Positions 16,402-26,487 are shown, numbered from the stretch's first letter. The stretch is DNA of 64,000 nt from Pseudonocardia sp. N23 (GCF_002583555.1 NZ_BEGX01000063.1:41308-105307); one strand, 5' to 3'. The notes: a model not told the origin generated them from the letters alone. Translations and numbers: made by a program.

Positions 16402-17570
16402 GATCGGCACACCTTCGTGCTGCGACCGTGTTCGGCCCACTCGTCGTCACGACACTGCTCGTCGCCGGATGCTCGTCGGGTGGCGGCGGGGCGGCGACAC
16501 CGGCCGGTGACGGCAGTATCGCCGTCGACGCGGGGGAGAACAGCTGCGGCGTGGCGCAGACTGCGATCGCGGCCGGCCGACACACATTCACGGTCACGAA
16601 CACCGCGTCGCAGGTGACGGAGGTGTACATCTATGCGACGGGCGACCGGATCATGGGCGAGGTCGAGAACATCGGACCGGCAACGACCCGCACCCTCATC
16701 GTCGACCTCCCGGCCGGGGACTACCAGGTCGCCTGCAAGCCGGGCATGGTCGGCAACGGCAACCGGACGGCATTGGCGGTCAGCGGCGCCGCACCGCCCG
16801 GGACCACCGACCAGAGCCTGCAGGCCGCGGTCGACTCCTACCACGCCTACGTCGGAACTGAGGCCAAGGCGCTGCTCGACACCACCACGGCGCTGGTCGC
16901 GGCGATCGAGAGCGGCGACCTCGCGGCGGCCCGGCAGGCCTACCCGACCGCCCGGCTGCACTACGAGCGGATCGAGCCGATCGCCGAGTCCTTGGGCGAC
17001 CTGGACCCGCTGATCGACATGCGCATCGACGACGCCACCGCCGACACCCCGTTCGTTGGCTTCCATGCCATCGAGCAGATCCTGTTCCAGAAGAACACCC
17101 TCGACGGCGCCGCGCCCCTCGGCGACGCCCTCGTCGCCAACGTCGGCAAGCTCAACGACCTTGTCAAGACCGTGCAGCTCACCCCGCTCATCATGGGCAA
17201 CGGCGCCAAGTCGCTGCTCGACGAGGTCGCCAAGTCCAAGGTCACCGGCGAGGAAGAGCGATACTCGCGCATCGACCTCGTCGACTTCGCCGGCAACGTC
17301 GACGGCGCCAAGTACGTCTTCACGGCCTTGCGGCCCGCCCTGCAGGCGAAGAACCCGCAGCTCGTCGCAACCCTCGACCAGCGGTTCACCGCGTTGGTGA
17401 CCCTGCTCGGCACGCACCAAGCGAAGCCGGGCGCGCCCGGCTCCGTCTCCGGCAGCCCGTACGTGTCCTACGACGCGCTGGGTCCGGCCGACGTCAAGGC
17501 CCTCGCCGTCGACGTCGACGCGATCTCCGAGCCACTCGGTCAGATCAGTGGAGTCGTGACGGGCCCGTGA
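16398..17570 (+). CDS. efeO: Iron-uptake lipoprotein EfeO (cupredoxin + M75 domain)
   Basis: 390 aa from GTG 16398, with GAGGAG just upstream and a GTGA overlap with efeU. A signal peptide ends in the lipobox LVAGC. Residues about 45-140 are a cupredoxin-like domain, followed by an M75/EfeM domain holding the HxxE-type metal motif HYERIEPIAE and the conserved GFHAIEQILF. In the Efe system EfeO binds and presents iron at the outer face of the membrane. The gene is coupled to efeB by another GTGA overlap. Confidence 0.92.
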   Translation: MRSAHLRAATVFGPLVVTTLLVAGCSSGGGGAATPAGDGSIAVDAGENSCGVAQTAIAAGRHTFTVTNTASQVTEVYIYATGDRIMGEVENIGPATTRTLIVDLPAGDYQVACKPGMVGNGNRTALAVSGAAPPGTTDQSLQAAVDSYHAYVGTEAKALLDTTTALVAAIESGDLAAARQAYPTARLHYERIEPIAESLGDLDPLIDMRIDDATADTPFVGFHAIEQILFQKNTLDGAAPLGDALVANVGKLNDLVKTVQLTPLIMGNGAKSLLDEVAKSKVTGEEERYSRIDLVDFAGNVDGAKYVFTALRPALQAKNPQLVATLDQRFTALVTLLGTHQAKPGAPGSVSGSPYVSYDALGPADVKALAVDVDAISEPLGQISGVVTGP

Positions 17571-18895
17571 CCGACACCTCGAGCACCGATCGGGCGACTG
17601 CCACCACGCACGTGCCACCCCCGCCGACCGGGGTCAGCCGTCGCCGGATGATCGGACTGATCGGTGGAGCCGCCGCAGTCGGCGCGGCCGCGGGGGTGGG
17701 CGTGACGTACTCGGCGTCGGGTGGTGCGGGGTCGGCGGACGCTCCGGGCGCTGGGCAGGCCGTCGCGTTCTTCGGCGACCATCAGGCCGGAATCGCCACC
17801 CCCGCGCAGGACCGGCTGCATTTCGCGGTGTTCGACCTCGGCGCGGCGGCAACCCGCGCGGAACTCGTCGCCCTGCTCACCGCGTGGACCAACGCGGCGG
17901 CGCGGATGAGCGCGGGACTTGACGTCGGGACGGGCGCGGTGGCGGGCAACCCGGCCGTGCCCCCGGACGACACCGGCGAGGCATTCGGGCTCGCGCCGTC
18001 GCGGCTGACGCTCACGGTCGGTTTCGGACCGGCACTGTTCACCGATGCGAGCGGGCGGGACCGCTTCGGCCTCGCCGCCGCCCGGCCGCCGCAGCTGGCC
18101 GACCTGCCGCCCTTCCCCGGTGACGCCCTCGACCCGGCGCGCAGCGGAGGCGACCTGTGCGTCCAGGCATGCGCCGACGACCCCCAGGTCGCTGTGCACG
18201 CGATCCGGAACCTGGCCCGGATCGCCCGCGGTACCGCATCGGTGCGTTACTCCCAGCTCGGTTTCGGGCGCACGAGTTCGACGTCCACCGACCAGCCCAC
18301 GCCCCGAAACATGATGGGGTTCAAGGACGGGACGGCGAACCTCAAGGCCGAGGACACCGAAGCGCTCGACTCTCAGGTGTGGGTCGGGGTGGGCGACGGG
18401 CCCGCGTGGATGACGGGCGGGAGCTATCTCGTCACCCGCCGGATCCGGATGCTGATCGAGCCGTGGGACTCGACATCGCTGGGCGAGCAGGAGCGGGTCA
18501 TCGGCCGGTCCAAGGGCAGCGGGGCGCCGCTCGGCGCGTCGAGTGAGTTCGACCCCCTCGATCTGCAGGCGAAGGACGCGGGCGGTCGGCTCGTCGTCGA
18601 CGCCAAGGCGCACGTCCGGCTCGCGCACGCCAGCACGAACGGCGGCGCGACCCTGCTGCGTCGCGGGTACTCGTTCGTCGACGGCACCGACGACCTCGGC
18701 CGGCTCGACGCCGGCCTGTTCTTCATGGCCTACCAGCGCGACCCACGCAGGCAGTTCGTCGCCATCCAGACCTCGCTCGCGGGCAAGTTCAACGACGCGC
18801 TCAACGAGTACATCCAGCATGTCGGCAGCGGGCTGTACGCCTGCCCGCCCGGTCCGGCCCCCGGCGGTCACTGGGGCCAGTCGCTCCTCGGCTGA
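17567..18895 (+). CDS. efeB: Dyp-type heme peroxidase EfeB
   Basis: 442 aa. A twin-arginine signal (SRRRMIGLIGG, then a hydrophobic run) directs export of the folded enzyme. Dyp-type motifs are present: GFKDGTAN with Asp254, and HVRLAHAS with His349 as likely proximal heme ligand, plus the late FFMAYQRDPRRQF. It is the usual third component of EfeUOB and handles iron oxidation or heme at the cell surface. The start is fixed by GTGA overlap. The 3' end overlaps a small convergent gene by 28 bp. Confidence 0.93.
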   Translation: MTDTSSTDRATATTHVPPPPTGVSRRRMIGLIGGAAAVGAAAGVGVTYSASGGAGSADAPGAGQAVAFFGDHQAGIATPAQDRLHFAVFDLGAAATRAELVALLTAWTNAAARMSAGLDVGTGAVAGNPAVPPDDTGEAFGLAPSRLTLTVGFGPALFTDASGRDRFGLAAARPPQLADLPPFPGDALDPARSGGDLCVQACADDPQVAVHAIRNLARIARGTASVRYSQLGFGRTSSTSTDQPTPRNMMGFKDGTANLKAEDTEALDSQVWVGVGDGPAWMTGGSYLVTRRIRMLIEPWDSTSLGEQERVIGRSKGSGAPLGASSEFDPLDLQAKDAGGRLVVDAKAHVRLAHASTNGGATLLRRGYSFVDGTDDLGRLDAGLFFMAYQRDPRRQFVAIQTSLAGKFNDALNEYIQHVGSGLYACPPGPAPGGHWGQSLLG

Positions 18896-19101
18896 GTCGG
18901 GGTGGCGGGGGCCCAGTCCCGTGGTCGACGCGCCGCGGCGGTCCAGGCCCGCACCCCGCCACCCGTTGCCCCCGACAGCGCCGGGGCGAACCTCGTCCGC
19001 AGCGGGCCGACGGCGCTCAGCGCCGGCGCGAGCCAGGCCGCCGTCACAGCGCCGGTCGCGGCGCCGACCGTCGCGCCGACGACTGAGCGCCGCGGCGTCA
19101 T
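18868..19101 (-). CDS. Small hypothetical protein coupled to a glycosyltransferase
   Basis: 77 aa from ATG 19101, overlapping the glycosyltransferase stop (ATGA). The N-terminus (VVGATVGAATGAVTAAWLAP) is Gly/Ala-rich and could form one weak membrane helix; the rest is basic and Pro/Trp-containing. The coupling is the main reason to call it. No family is recognised. Confidence 0.45.
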   Translation of the reverse strand: MTPRRSVVGATVGAATGAVTAAWLAPALSAVGPLRTRFAPALSGATGGGVRAWTAAARRPRDWAPATPTQPRSDWPQ

Positions 19102-20237
19102 GCCCTGCCCACCGGCGCCTCGGCGCGGACGGCGACGGGGGGCGTCGTCGGCGAGGCCGGCCGACCCGGCGCCGGCACCGGGGCGGTGGCCAGGGTGAGG
19201 AGGAACTCGGCCGGGTCCGGTGCGTCGAACAGTGACTCGACGGCCGCCGGCGTCGCCACCAACTCCGCGAGCAGCCTCGCGAGGTCGTCGGGCGAGGTCG
19301 CGAGCGGGGCTAGACCTTCCGTGGCCAGGACATGGGAGTTCGCCAGACCGTGGCCGGGAACGCAGCGGTAGCTGATCACCGGCACGCGCGCGGCGAACGC
19401 CTCGAGCGAGGTCAACCCGCCGGCGTTCTGCAGCACGACGTCCGCGGCTGCGATGAGTGCGGGCAGGTCGCCGACCCAGCCGAGGACATGTGTGGCACCG
19501 GCCGCACGGACCTGCACCGCGAGCCGTGGGTTGTCCCCACAGACGACCACGGGCTCGGCCTGCCCGCTCGCGCGGACGTCGGTCACGGTGGCCGCCAGCT
19601 CGCCGACGCCCCAGGACCCACCGGTGATCACGGCAAGCCGGCGGTCGGTGGGCAACCCGAACCGGGCCCGAACCGCGGCCCGTGCGGACGCCGACAGCGG
19701 CCGGGCGTTGCGCCGCACGGCCGGCGCCGCGACCCGCACCTGTTCGGCGCCGAGCCGGGCGGCTGCATCGGCCGGGGCGGTGTGGATCGCGAGGTGGGTG
19801 TCGACGCCGCGGGCGACCCACAGCCGATGCACCGACATGTCGGTCAGATAGGCGACCGCCGGCATGCGCAGGTCACCGCGCTCGCGGAGTCGGCCGAGCG
19901 CCTGACCAGCGAGCGGATAGGTCGACACGACCAACCTCGCGTCCGGGTCGACTGCGCAGGACAGCGCGCGTCCGGCCAGCGAGACCATCGCCTCGGCGAG
20001 CCGGGACGGCCGCGGTCGGTCGAACGACTCGTAGGTCCAGGCCCACGTTCGAGGTGCTGCCCGCAGCTGGGTCCGGTAGAGGTTGCGCGCGAGCGGACCG
20101 ATCATCGCGGGCAGCAGGTCGATCAGGTCCAGGATGTCGACGGAGAGCCCTTGCCGTCGCATCCGCCGCGCTAGCTCACGGGCGACGCCGTCGTGCCCGC
20201 CGGCGATCCCGGCCGACACGACCACCACGTCGCTCAC
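19098..20237 (-). CDS. MGDG-synthase/MurG-like glycosyltransferase (first copy)
   Basis: 379 aa from GTG 20237 (GTG 20273 would add 12 residues). The N-terminal half opens VVVVSAGIAGGHDGVARELA, the glycine-rich loop of galactolipid-synthase-type enzymes, then DILDLIDLLP and VVSTYPLAGQALG. The GT28-like C-terminal half has ITGGSWGVGEL, VVCGDNP, VLGWVGDLPALI and the donor-binding motif QNAGGLTSLEA with PGHGLAN. Such enzymes move a sugar from a nucleotide donor onto a membrane lipid. A paralogue with the same order of motifs lies at 30543-31724. Divergent from a two-component system. Confidence 0.75.
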   Translation of the reverse strand: MSDVVVVSAGIAGGHDGVARELARRMRRQGLSVDILDLIDLLPAMIGPLARNLYRTQLRAAPRTWAWTYESFDRPRPSRLAEAMVSLAGRALSCAVDPDARLVVSTYPLAGQALGRLRERGDLRMPAVAYLTDMSVHRLWVARGVDTHLAIHTAPADAAARLGAEQVRVAAPAVRRNARPLSASARAAVRARFGLPTDRRLAVITGGSWGVGELAATVTDVRASGQAEPVVVCGDNPRLAVQVRAAGATHVLGWVGDLPALIAAADVVLQNAGGLTSLEAFAARVPVISYRCVPGHGLANSHVLATEGLAPLATSPDDLARLLAELVATPAAVESLFDAPDPAEFLLTLATAPVPAPGRPASPTTPPVAVRAEAPVGRA

Positions 20238-20538
20238 ACGGACCCGCCGGGTCCGACACCCGCGAACCGGCACCGCGCAACGTCCGTATCCGTCATTGAC
20301 CGGACGCTATTCGCGGGGACCTTCGGAACCGGGCAGCAGAAGGTCAACGGGGGGCAAATGTGCGGGCGCGAGGATCACGTCGGCGCCAGAGCACCGGGAA
20401 GTCGTCGCGGCTCGTCGCCGATGCCGGTAGGAGTCGCCGCTGCGAGCGGGATCGGACTCGGCCAGCCAGGAGTAAGCATTCGGCAATCGCGTCCGATTTT
20501 GGCGAATCGGGCCTGCTGCCCGTCCTAAGGTCTGCCGT
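20238..20538. promoter_or_regulatory. Divergent promoter with GTAAGCATTCGG motif
   Basis: 301 bp between the glycosyltransferase and the response regulator. GTAAGCATTCGGCAATCG lies at 20472-20489, about 50 bp before the regulator start; its first 12 bp are identical at 27759-27770. A second element TTTTGGCGAATCGGG follows near 20496-20510. Autoregulation by an OmpR-family protein is inferred. Confidence 0.5.
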
Positions 20539-21225
20539 GTGGCCCGATTGCTGCTGGTTGAGGACGACGAGACGATCGGGGGCGCGCTCGCGCGTAGCCT
20601 GACACTGCACGGACACGAGGTCGTCTGGGCCCAGGACGGCATGGCCGCCGTCCGCGAGGGCACGACCGCGTTCTTCGATCTGGTCCTGCTCGATCTCGGC
20701 CTCCCGGATCTCGACGGCATCGCAGTCTGCCGTGACCTCCGGCCCGCCTTGCCCGATGCCGTGATCGTCATGCTGACCGCGCGCGACGAGGAGATGGACG
20801 TCGTCCTCGGGCTGGAGTCCGGCGCGGACGACTACCTGGTCAAACCCGTCAGGCTCGGTGAACTGCATGCTCGGGTGCGCGCCCACCTGCGACGTGCCGA
20901 GGTGGGACGCCACGAGGCCCCGAGAGAGCTCGGGGACCTCGTCCTCGATCTCGCGAGCCGGCGGGTAACGGTCAACGGGGGGGAGCTCCACCTGCGTCCC
21001 CGAGAGTACGACCTGCTCGCACGGCTCGCGGCGAACCCTGGCGTCGCGGTCAGTCGCGACGTCCTCATCGCCGAGGTCTGGGACGAGAACTGGTTCGGCT
21101 CCACGAAGACCCTCGATGTCCACGTCGCCTCGGTCCGCCGGCAGCTTGCCGCGGCCGGCTCGGAGCGCATGCCGACCATCGTGACCCTGCGCGGCCACGG
21201 ATACCGGCTCGACCCGCCCGCCTGA
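20539..21225 (+). CDS. OmpR-family response regulator (system 1)
   Basis: 228 aa, GTG 20539. The receiver begins [19 protein letters not shown] with acceptor Asp52 in [11 protein letters not shown] and the later LTARDEE and K in [11 protein letters not shown]. The winged-helix output domain has [16 protein letters not shown] and ends with the typical [12 protein letters not shown]...TLRGHGYRL. The histidine-kinase start overlaps its stop (TGATG), so they form one operon. Repeated half-sites upstream suggest autoregulation. Confidence 0.92.
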   Translation: MARLLLVEDDETIGGALARSLTLHGHEVVWAQDGMAAVREGTTAFFDLVLLDLGLPDLDGIAVCRDLRPALPDAVIVMLTARDEEMDVVLGLESGADDYLVKPVRLGELHARVRAHLRRAEVGRHEAPRELGDLVLDLASRRVTVNGGELHLRPREYDLLARLAANPGVAVSRDVLIAEVWDENWFGSTKTLDVHVASVRRQLAAAGSERMPTIVTLRGHGYRLDPPA

Positions 21226-22544
21226 TGCGCCGCCGCATCGTCGCCCTTACCCTGGGTGCCGCCGTTCTCGCCATCGCCTTGTTCGGGCTCCCACTGGCCG
21301 CGATCGCTGCGAAGTACCTGGTCGACCGCGAGCGCAGCGAGCTCGACCAGGTGGCCACCGTCTCGGCCCTGACCGTCGCGGTCGACATCGCGGGCGGGCA
21401 TCCGCTGCAGCTACCGACCGTCGCGGAGGAAGCGGACGTCGCGCTCTACGACACGAGTGGCGCGCGCATCCTCGGAACCGGACCGGCGACGGCCGACCCG
21501 CCAGTGCGAGACGCGCTCGACGACACCGGCCGGGTCACGTCCGACGACGGCGTGGTCGCCATCGCGGTGACTGGCGCTGACCCGCGCGCGGGTGTGATCC
21601 GTGTCGCCGCCTCCGGCGCGGAGGTCTACACGCAGATCGTCCTGGTGTGGGTTCTGATGGCGACGTTCGCCCTCATGGCGCTCGCGGCGGTCTGGTACGT
21701 CGCCCGACGCCAGGCCGGACGGTTGGCCGGCCCGTTGGAACAGCTGTCGATCACCGCGCGCCTATTGGGAGAGGGAGACTTCACCGCTCGGACGACGCGG
21801 GTGGGTATTCCGGAGATCGACTCCGTCGGGGCCGATCTGGACACCACCGCCGACCGGATCGGGGACGTCGTCGCGCGCGGGCGAGCTTTTACGGTGGACG
21901 CGTCGCACCAGCTGCGGACGCCGCTCGCCGGACTCCGGCTGAGCCTGGAGACTGCGCTCGACGATCCGGAGGCCGACCTGCGTCAGGCGATCGACGATGC
22001 GGTGCGCTCGGCCGATGGCCTGCAGCGCACGGTCGAGGACCTGCTCGCGCTCGCCCGGGACGTCCGCACTGAACGCGGCAATGTCGACGTCGTGTCCCTG
22101 GTCGAGGAGGTCGTCGGCCAATGGCGCCGGCTGTTGGTCGATCGCGGCCGGACGTTGCTCGTCCGGGCAGAGGAAGGCCTTCTGCCGGCGACTATGTCCG
22201 AAGCAGCAACGCGCCAGGTTCTTGCCGTGCTGCTGGAGAACGCGCTGCAGCACGGCGAGGGCATGGTTACCGTCAGCGTCCGCGACGCGGCGGGTGCCCT
22301 CGCGGTCGATGTCAGCGATGAGGGACCCGGAATCGTCATCCCGGCGACGGCCCTGTTCGCGCGTCGCTCGCAGGGCAGCGGCGGGCTGCAGCCGGCAGGT
22401 GGGCACGGAATCGGACTGGCGCTGGCACGGAGTCTGGCCGAGGCCGACGGTGGGCGGCTCACCTTGAGCCGCGAACGCCCACCCACCTTTACCCTGCTCG
22501 TCCAGACCGCACACGATGCCGACGCCGTCCTCCCGCCGAGGTAG
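21225..22544 (+). CDS. Sensor histidine kinase (system 1)
   Basis: 439 aa. Two membrane helices bracket an extracytoplasmic sensor of about 120 residues; a HAMP domain follows ([19 protein letters not shown]). The phosphoacceptor is His228 in [13 protein letters not shown]; the ATPase has LLENALQHG (N box), DEGPGI (G1) and [13 protein letters not shown] (G2). It is coupled to its regulator by a one-base stop/start overlap. The signal is unknown; the gene setting points to envelope or lipid stress. Confidence 0.92.
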   Translation: MRRRIVALTLGAAVLAIALFGLPLAAIAAKYLVDRERSELDQVATVSALTVAVDIAGGHPLQLPTVAEEADVALYDTSGARILGTGPATADPPVRDALDDTGRVTSDDGVVAIAVTGADPRAGVIRVAASGAEVYTQIVLVWVLMATFALMALAAVWYVARRQAGRLAGPLEQLSITARLLGEGDFTARTTRVGIPEIDSVGADLDTTADRIGDVVARGRAFTVDASHQLRTPLAGLRLSLETALDDPEADLRQAIDDAVRSADGLQRTVEDLLALARDVRTERGNVDVVSLVEEVVGQWRRLLVDRGRTLLVRAEEGLLPATMSEAATRQVLAVLLENALQHGEGMVTVSVRDAAGALAVDVSDEGPGIVIPATALFARRSQGSGGLQPAGGHGIGLALARSLAEADGGRLTLSRERPPTFTLLVQTAHDADAVLPPR

Positions 22545-22723
22545 GCCGGCGCGCGGCGAGGGCGCAGGACGAGCTCGGGAAAGCATCACCCGAGACGGGA
22601 CGATTCCTTACCCGGCGTTTGCGTCGACCTACCCGTCCCCGAACAGACAGCTGCCTAGTGTCGGTCTCGGACGAACGACGTCGCGGGCCCGCGAGGTCGA
22701 GGCGAAGGATCGGGGGACGGGCG

Positions 22724-22849
22724 ATGACCCGACTGCGGAGCTACGCGTCCGCCTTCCTGCGGCTGTGCATCCTTGTCGGTACAGGCAGTTTTGTGGTCGG
22801 CGTCGGGATCGCGGCGATGCTCACGTGCGCACTCCTGCTCGTCGGCTGA
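22724..22849 (+). CDS. Small single-helix membrane protein
   Basis: 41 aa from ATG 22724 with GGGGGA 7 nt upstream. A basic N-terminus (MTRLRSYASAFLRL) precedes one strong membrane helix (VGTGSFVVGVGIAAMLTCAL). It sits alone between the histidine kinase and a convergent ATP-grasp gene, with its own 180-bp upstream region. It is too small for family assignment; the ribosome site and topology support a real micro-protein. Confidence 0.45.
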   Translation: MTRLRSYASAFLRLCILVGTGSFVVGVGIAAMLTCALLLVG

Positions 22850-22958
22850 CGTCACGTGCTGGCGTGGTCGAGGCCAGGCCCCGGCCGCTCGTACCCGGGG
22901 CAACAGGAGTGGGCTGATTCCTGCTACGGCATCAATGGTCGTTGCGCGTCAAGCGTGT

Positions 22959-24179
22959 TCATCTGTGGAGGCGGTCGGCGACCTTCCTGCGGAGGCCGGA
23001 GACGACCCGGCCGACGAGCGCTCGGGTCGGCCGCGGGTCGTGACGGTCCAGAACCGCGTGCGTCGTGCCGTGGCGGGGTCTGAGTCCGGACAGAGCGGAT
23101 CGCGCCCCGCGGCTGCGGGCCGCGCTGAGCACGGCGTAGACATCGTCCTCGGCGCGGAACGTGCGGCCGACCTCGTACTCGACGACACGAGGAGTTCGGC
23201 CGAGCAGCAGGTCCGCCCACATGGCTGGGAGGTTCGGTCCAGCGGTGATCGCGAGCGCGAGTGAGTGGTACACGCGCGGGTTGAGATCGATGAGAAGTGG
23301 CCCCGACGCCGACTCGATCAGCTGGATGTTGAACAGGCCACTCCAGCGCAGGTTCGCCATCAACGTTTTGGCAGCCTCGTCGAGCGCCGGGTCGCGCGCG
23401 ACGGTGGTGGCGAACGAGACGACGCCGCAGTCGCGCGGCCAGGTTCGGTCGGCACGTTTGTGCACGGTGGTGACGACCTGACCCTCCCAGGCCAGACCGT
23501 TGACCGTCCGGATCCGGCCGTACATGTAAGGCTGGACGAGTCCGGCCTGACCGGGCAGGTCGTGCAACGCCGCGACGAGAGCGTCCAGCCCTGTCACCCG
23601 TGCAACCTCGATACGTTCTAGGCGTCCGTTGCGGATCATCTCCGACCGCAGGGGTTTCACCACGGCGGGAAAGGTGACCGCGGCGCCGTCGTCGAGGTCG
23701 GACAGGGTGACGTGGGTGGTCGGAGGAACCTCGAAACCGGCGGCGCGGGCGTGCGTGTCTAGCAGGCTCTTGTCGCACGCGTCCGCGACGAGCACCGCAT
23801 CGGGGGCGCCGACCGCGACGCCGGCAGGAAAGAGGTTCCGGCGGTCGGCGAGGGCCAGCAGACCCGCCTCGGTGCCGGGCAGAACGACCGTCGCGCCGGT
23901 ACGCGCCGCCGCGGCCGCGAGCCCGTGCACGAAGCCCTCTGGGTCGACGCGGGGGTCGAGGATCGGGACGACCCCGGCCGCGGCGCGCGAGAGTGCGCCG
24001 TAGGAGTGCGGGTCTGTTGTCGCGACCCAGGTCCGGTAGCCGGCCCGATGCAGCCCGCGCAGCGCGGCGAGCCCACCGGTGTACTCCGCGCCGGTGAGCA
24101 GGACACGGTCGCCGTCATGTGGGGGGCGGCTGTGGGCCATCGTGGATCCCCGGCGGCCCAACGAGCTCGTCGTCGACAT
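22959..24179 (-). CDS. ATP-grasp carboxylate-amine ligase-like enzyme
   Basis: 406 aa from ATG 24179 (an in-frame ATG at 24140 is an equal alternative; neither has a strong ribosome site). It opens VLLTGAEYTGGLAALRGLHR, a Rossmann-like start of PylC/carbamoyl-phosphate-synthase-type enzymes, followed by VLPGTEAGLLAL and DKSLLDTHARAAGFEVPPT. The ATP-grasp core has FPAVVKPLRSEM, GLVQPYMYG and the metal-binding IDLNPRVYHSLAL. The amine and acid substrates cannot be read from sequence. A copy of the shared promoter motif lies 25 bp upstream. Confidence 0.8.
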   Translation of the reverse strand: MSTTSSLGRRGSTMAHSRPPHDGDRVLLTGAEYTGGLAALRGLHRAGYRTWVATTDPHSYGALSRAAAGVVPILDPRVDPEGFVHGLAAAAARTGATVVLPGTEAGLLALADRRNLFPAGVAVGAPDAVLVADACDKSLLDTHARAAGFEVPPTTHVTLSDLDDGAAVTFPAVVKPLRSEMIRNGRLERIEVARVTGLDALVAALHDLPGQAGLVQPYMYGRIRTVNGLAWEGQVVTTVHKRADRTWPRDCGVVSFATTVARDPALDEAAKTLMANLRWSGLFNIQLIESASGPLLIDLNPRVYHSLALAITAGPNLPAMWADLLLGRTPRVVEYEVGRTFRAEDDVYAVLSAARSRGARSALSGLRPRHGTTHAVLDRHDPRPTRALVGRVVSGLRRKVADRLHR

Positions 24180-24203
24180 GACCCGGATTCTGCGAGTCGG
24201 CGG

Positions 24204-24220
24204 GCAAGCGTAGGGCAATC
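24204..24220 (+). promoter_or_regulatory. Copy of the shared promoter motif upstream of the ATP-grasp gene
   Basis: GCAAGCGTAGGGCAATC matches 13 of 17 positions of the motif at 20472 (GTAAGCATTCGGCAATC), 25 bp upstream of the ATP-grasp start and in inverse orientation to it. Confidence 0.4.
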
Positions 24221-24297
24221 TCGGGGTGGTTGGAGTGCAAGCGTTCGCCGCGGAGGCGCAATATTTGCTCCCACCTTGCCGCGACGGCCGTCGTCGC

Positions 24298-25089
24298 TTA
24301 CCTGCCACCCGCCGGTGGGTCCTCGCGCGCCGGGTCCGAGCCGAGGGCGGCGGGATGGTCCGAGGCGGCCACCTCACCCGGCGGGTGTTCGACGCGCACG
24401 AGCGCACACACGCAGACCGTCAGCCAAGCACCGCCCAGCAGCCAGCCGTCGACGACATCGCTGGGCCAGTGGACGGCGAGATACAGCCGGCTCACGCCGA
24501 TGGCCGCACCAATCCCCGTAGCGAGCAGGATCGCGATCCGACCGATGTGCGGCCGGCTCGCGCCCGTCACCACGGCCGCTGCCACGATCCCGAGCACGAC
24601 CGTCGAGCTCAGCGCATGTCCTGAGGGCAGCGAGTAGGTGGTCTCCACAGCGAGCCGCCAGGACTGCGGCGGCCGAGGTCGGGCGAGCAAGTTCTTGACA
24701 AGGACGACCAGCGCTCCCGCGCCGCCGCCGGCCGCAGCCACGACGACCGCGGCACGGATGCGTCGCTTCCAGAGCAGGGAGACGCAAGCGACCGCGGCGA
24801 CCACGACCATCCCGACGGTGCCACCCAGCGCGGACACGACCGTCATGACCGTTGTCACGGTCGCCGAGCGCTGCTGTATGATCCACATGAGAATGACGCT
24901 GTCGGATCCGAGCGGGCCCAGCCCGTCCATGACAACGGTCGAGGTCAGGGCCGAGTGCGCGCCGAAGAGCACCGTCACGATCACACTGGGTATGGCGAGG
25001 GGATGACGGGCGTAGGCGAACGCGATGACCACGACGACCGCCGCGATGACAATGGCGTCCTGCGCCGCGAGCAGGGCGATCGCGCTCAC
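24298..25089 (-). CDS. PAP2-family membrane phosphatase
   Basis: 263 aa from GTG 25089, coupled to the upstream glycosidase gene by GTGA. The three PAP2 motifs are intact: KNLLARPRP, LPSGHALSS and SRLYLAVHWPSDVVDGW. Six or so membrane helices. Relatives dephosphorylate isoprenyl or lipid phosphates at the outer membrane face, which fits with UppP and DedA in the same block. The C-terminal tail is cytoplasmic and Pro/Asp-rich. Confidence 0.88.
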   Translation of the reverse strand: MSAIALLAAQDAIVIAAVVVVIAFAYARHPLAIPSVIVTVLFGAHSALTSTVVMDGLGPLGSDSVILMWIIQQRSATVTTVMTVVSALGGTVGMVVVAAVACVSLLWKRRIRAAVVVAAAGGGAGALVVLVKNLLARPRPPQSWRLAVETTYSLPSGHALSSTVVLGIVAAAVVTGASRPHIGRIAILLATGIGAAIGVSRLYLAVHWPSDVVDGWLLGGAWLTVCVCALVRVEHPPGEVAASDHPAALGSDPAREDPPAGGR

Positions 25090-26294
25090 CGAGCGGTCAA
25101 GGCGAAGAAGTCCCGCTGGTCGGCCTGCAGGTAGCGGTCGACGGGACCCGGCATCGTCGGCAGCAGAGGGGCCCCCACGAGGTGGTCGGGCAGGTGCGCC
25201 GTGTGGTCGTAGGTGAACATGTCGACCATCTGGTTGTGGATGTCGAGCTCCATCCCTGTGACGACGCCGGCCTGCGACAGCGCGGCGGCAAGCGTCGACA
25301 ACGTCAGGCCGGCGCCGCCGACGTAGACCAGGTCGTTGTTCGCGGTGACGCCGAGTCCGGATCGCCAGGTGTACTGGAGCTGGTTGCTCGCCGAACCCCA
25401 CTGCCCGCCGCCGTTGACGTCGAGACCGGGAACGACCTGTCCGTGGTCGATGATGACGTCGAGGTTCTGACGGACCGCGACGACGTCGAGGGTGGGCCCC
25501 ACGTCGCGACCCCACGCTCCGATGTGCACGACACCAGAGGTGTTGATGACGACCGACGCAGCGCCGTTGCGCAGCGGAACCGGGGTTCGGCCGTCGACGG
25601 AGAACCCGCCGTTCGCGTCCTTCATCTTGAACCCGGAGTTGAACGTGGCCAGGAGGTTCGGCCGGGACACGGCCGGGACCTGGCCGGCCTCGGGCCAGCC
25701 CAGCCCGCTGGGCTCCCGGGTACCGGGGATCAGCCTGGTGCTGACGGTGCGCTGGTCGAACCGCGCGATTCCCGCGACAACGCTGGCGTGGGCGGGGTCC
25801 GGGCGGATGAACGTCGTGAGGACCGACGCGGCGTTCCCCGGAATCGCCGCTGCCCGGGTCCAGGCCCCCTCGCCGGATAGCGCGGGCGTCACGATCGGAG
25901 CAATCGGTGCGACGGTGACCGGTCGCGCGGTACCTCCCGTGTCAACGGTGCCGATGGGCAGCGCGTTCGGGTCAGGGGGCGCGTCGGCAGGTGCGTGCAG
26001 GCGGTAGTAGAGGTTCTCGGCCAGGTTCACCACTGGTGCACCACCGTGATCACGCACCCATTCGACGGTCCGCACGGCCAACGACGCGTTGCCCGGATAG
26101 GTGAGCGCCTGCACGTAGGAGATCGTCGCGGGGATCAGTGCCGCGATCAGTGTCAGCCCGACCCAGCGGCGCCGGCGGCGCCATCCGGTCCTGGCCGGGC
26201 GCCGGGGCAGCGGCGCGTCGCCCGGTGGTAGCGGGGCCTGCGAGTGCCCGTGGTCCGTCGCGTCGGCGGGGCGGGAGACCGTTGCACCGTTCAT
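25086..26294 (-). CDS. Membrane-anchored phosphodiester glycosidase (NAGPA/DUF2233 domain)
   Basis: 402 aa from ATG 26294. A cytoplasmic, Arg-rich N-terminus leads into one membrane anchor (WVGLTLIAALIPATISYVQA). The exported domain holds the NAGPA-like core: LLATFNSGFKMKDANGGFSV, INTSGVVHIGAWGRDV, VRQNLDVIIDHGQVVPGL and YVGGAGLTLSTLAAALSQAG followed by MELDIHNQMVDM. Such enzymes cleave sugar-phosphodiester links and in actinomycetes probably act on envelope glycans. It forms an operon with PAP2. A small piece of another member lies at 41085-41175. Confidence 0.85.
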   Translation of the reverse strand: MNGATVSRPADATDHGHSQAPLPPGDAPLPRRPARTGWRRRRRWVGLTLIAALIPATISYVQALTYPGNASLAVRTVEWVRDHGGAPVVNLAENLYYRLHAPADAPPDPNALPIGTVDTGGTARPVTVAPIAPIVTPALSGEGAWTRAAAIPGNAASVLTTFIRPDPAHASVVAGIARFDQRTVSTRLIPGTREPSGLGWPEAGQVPAVSRPNLLATFNSGFKMKDANGGFSVDGRTPVPLRNGAASVVINTSGVVHIGAWGRDVGPTLDVVAVRQNLDVIIDHGQVVPGLDVNGGGQWGSASNQLQYTWRSGLGVTANNDLVYVGGAGLTLSTLAAALSQAGVVTGMELDIHNQMVDMFTYDHTAHLPDHLVGAPLLPTMPGPVDRYLQADQRDFFALTAR

Positions 26295-26487
26295 ACCGTC
26301 GACGCTATGGAGGTGCTGGTACGGGGCTCGCCATCGGCAGGTTAGGAGTTGGGAAGCGTCGCAACCGCCTCCGCTGGGTCACCCTCGTAAATGTCCAGGT
26401 CATCGGCGAGCGGGACGGTAACGAGCGCGACATCGTCCTTGGATGTCGCGCCCCGTGAGACCTGCAGCGGCCCCGGGAACGACCGTC

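Noticed and set aside
26342..26487. Minus frame ending DDVALVTVPLADDLDIYEGD, reminiscent of a phosphatase tail
   Set aside because: No start or catalytic part; it lies in a frame that continues through the DUF1707 gene. Too short to assign.
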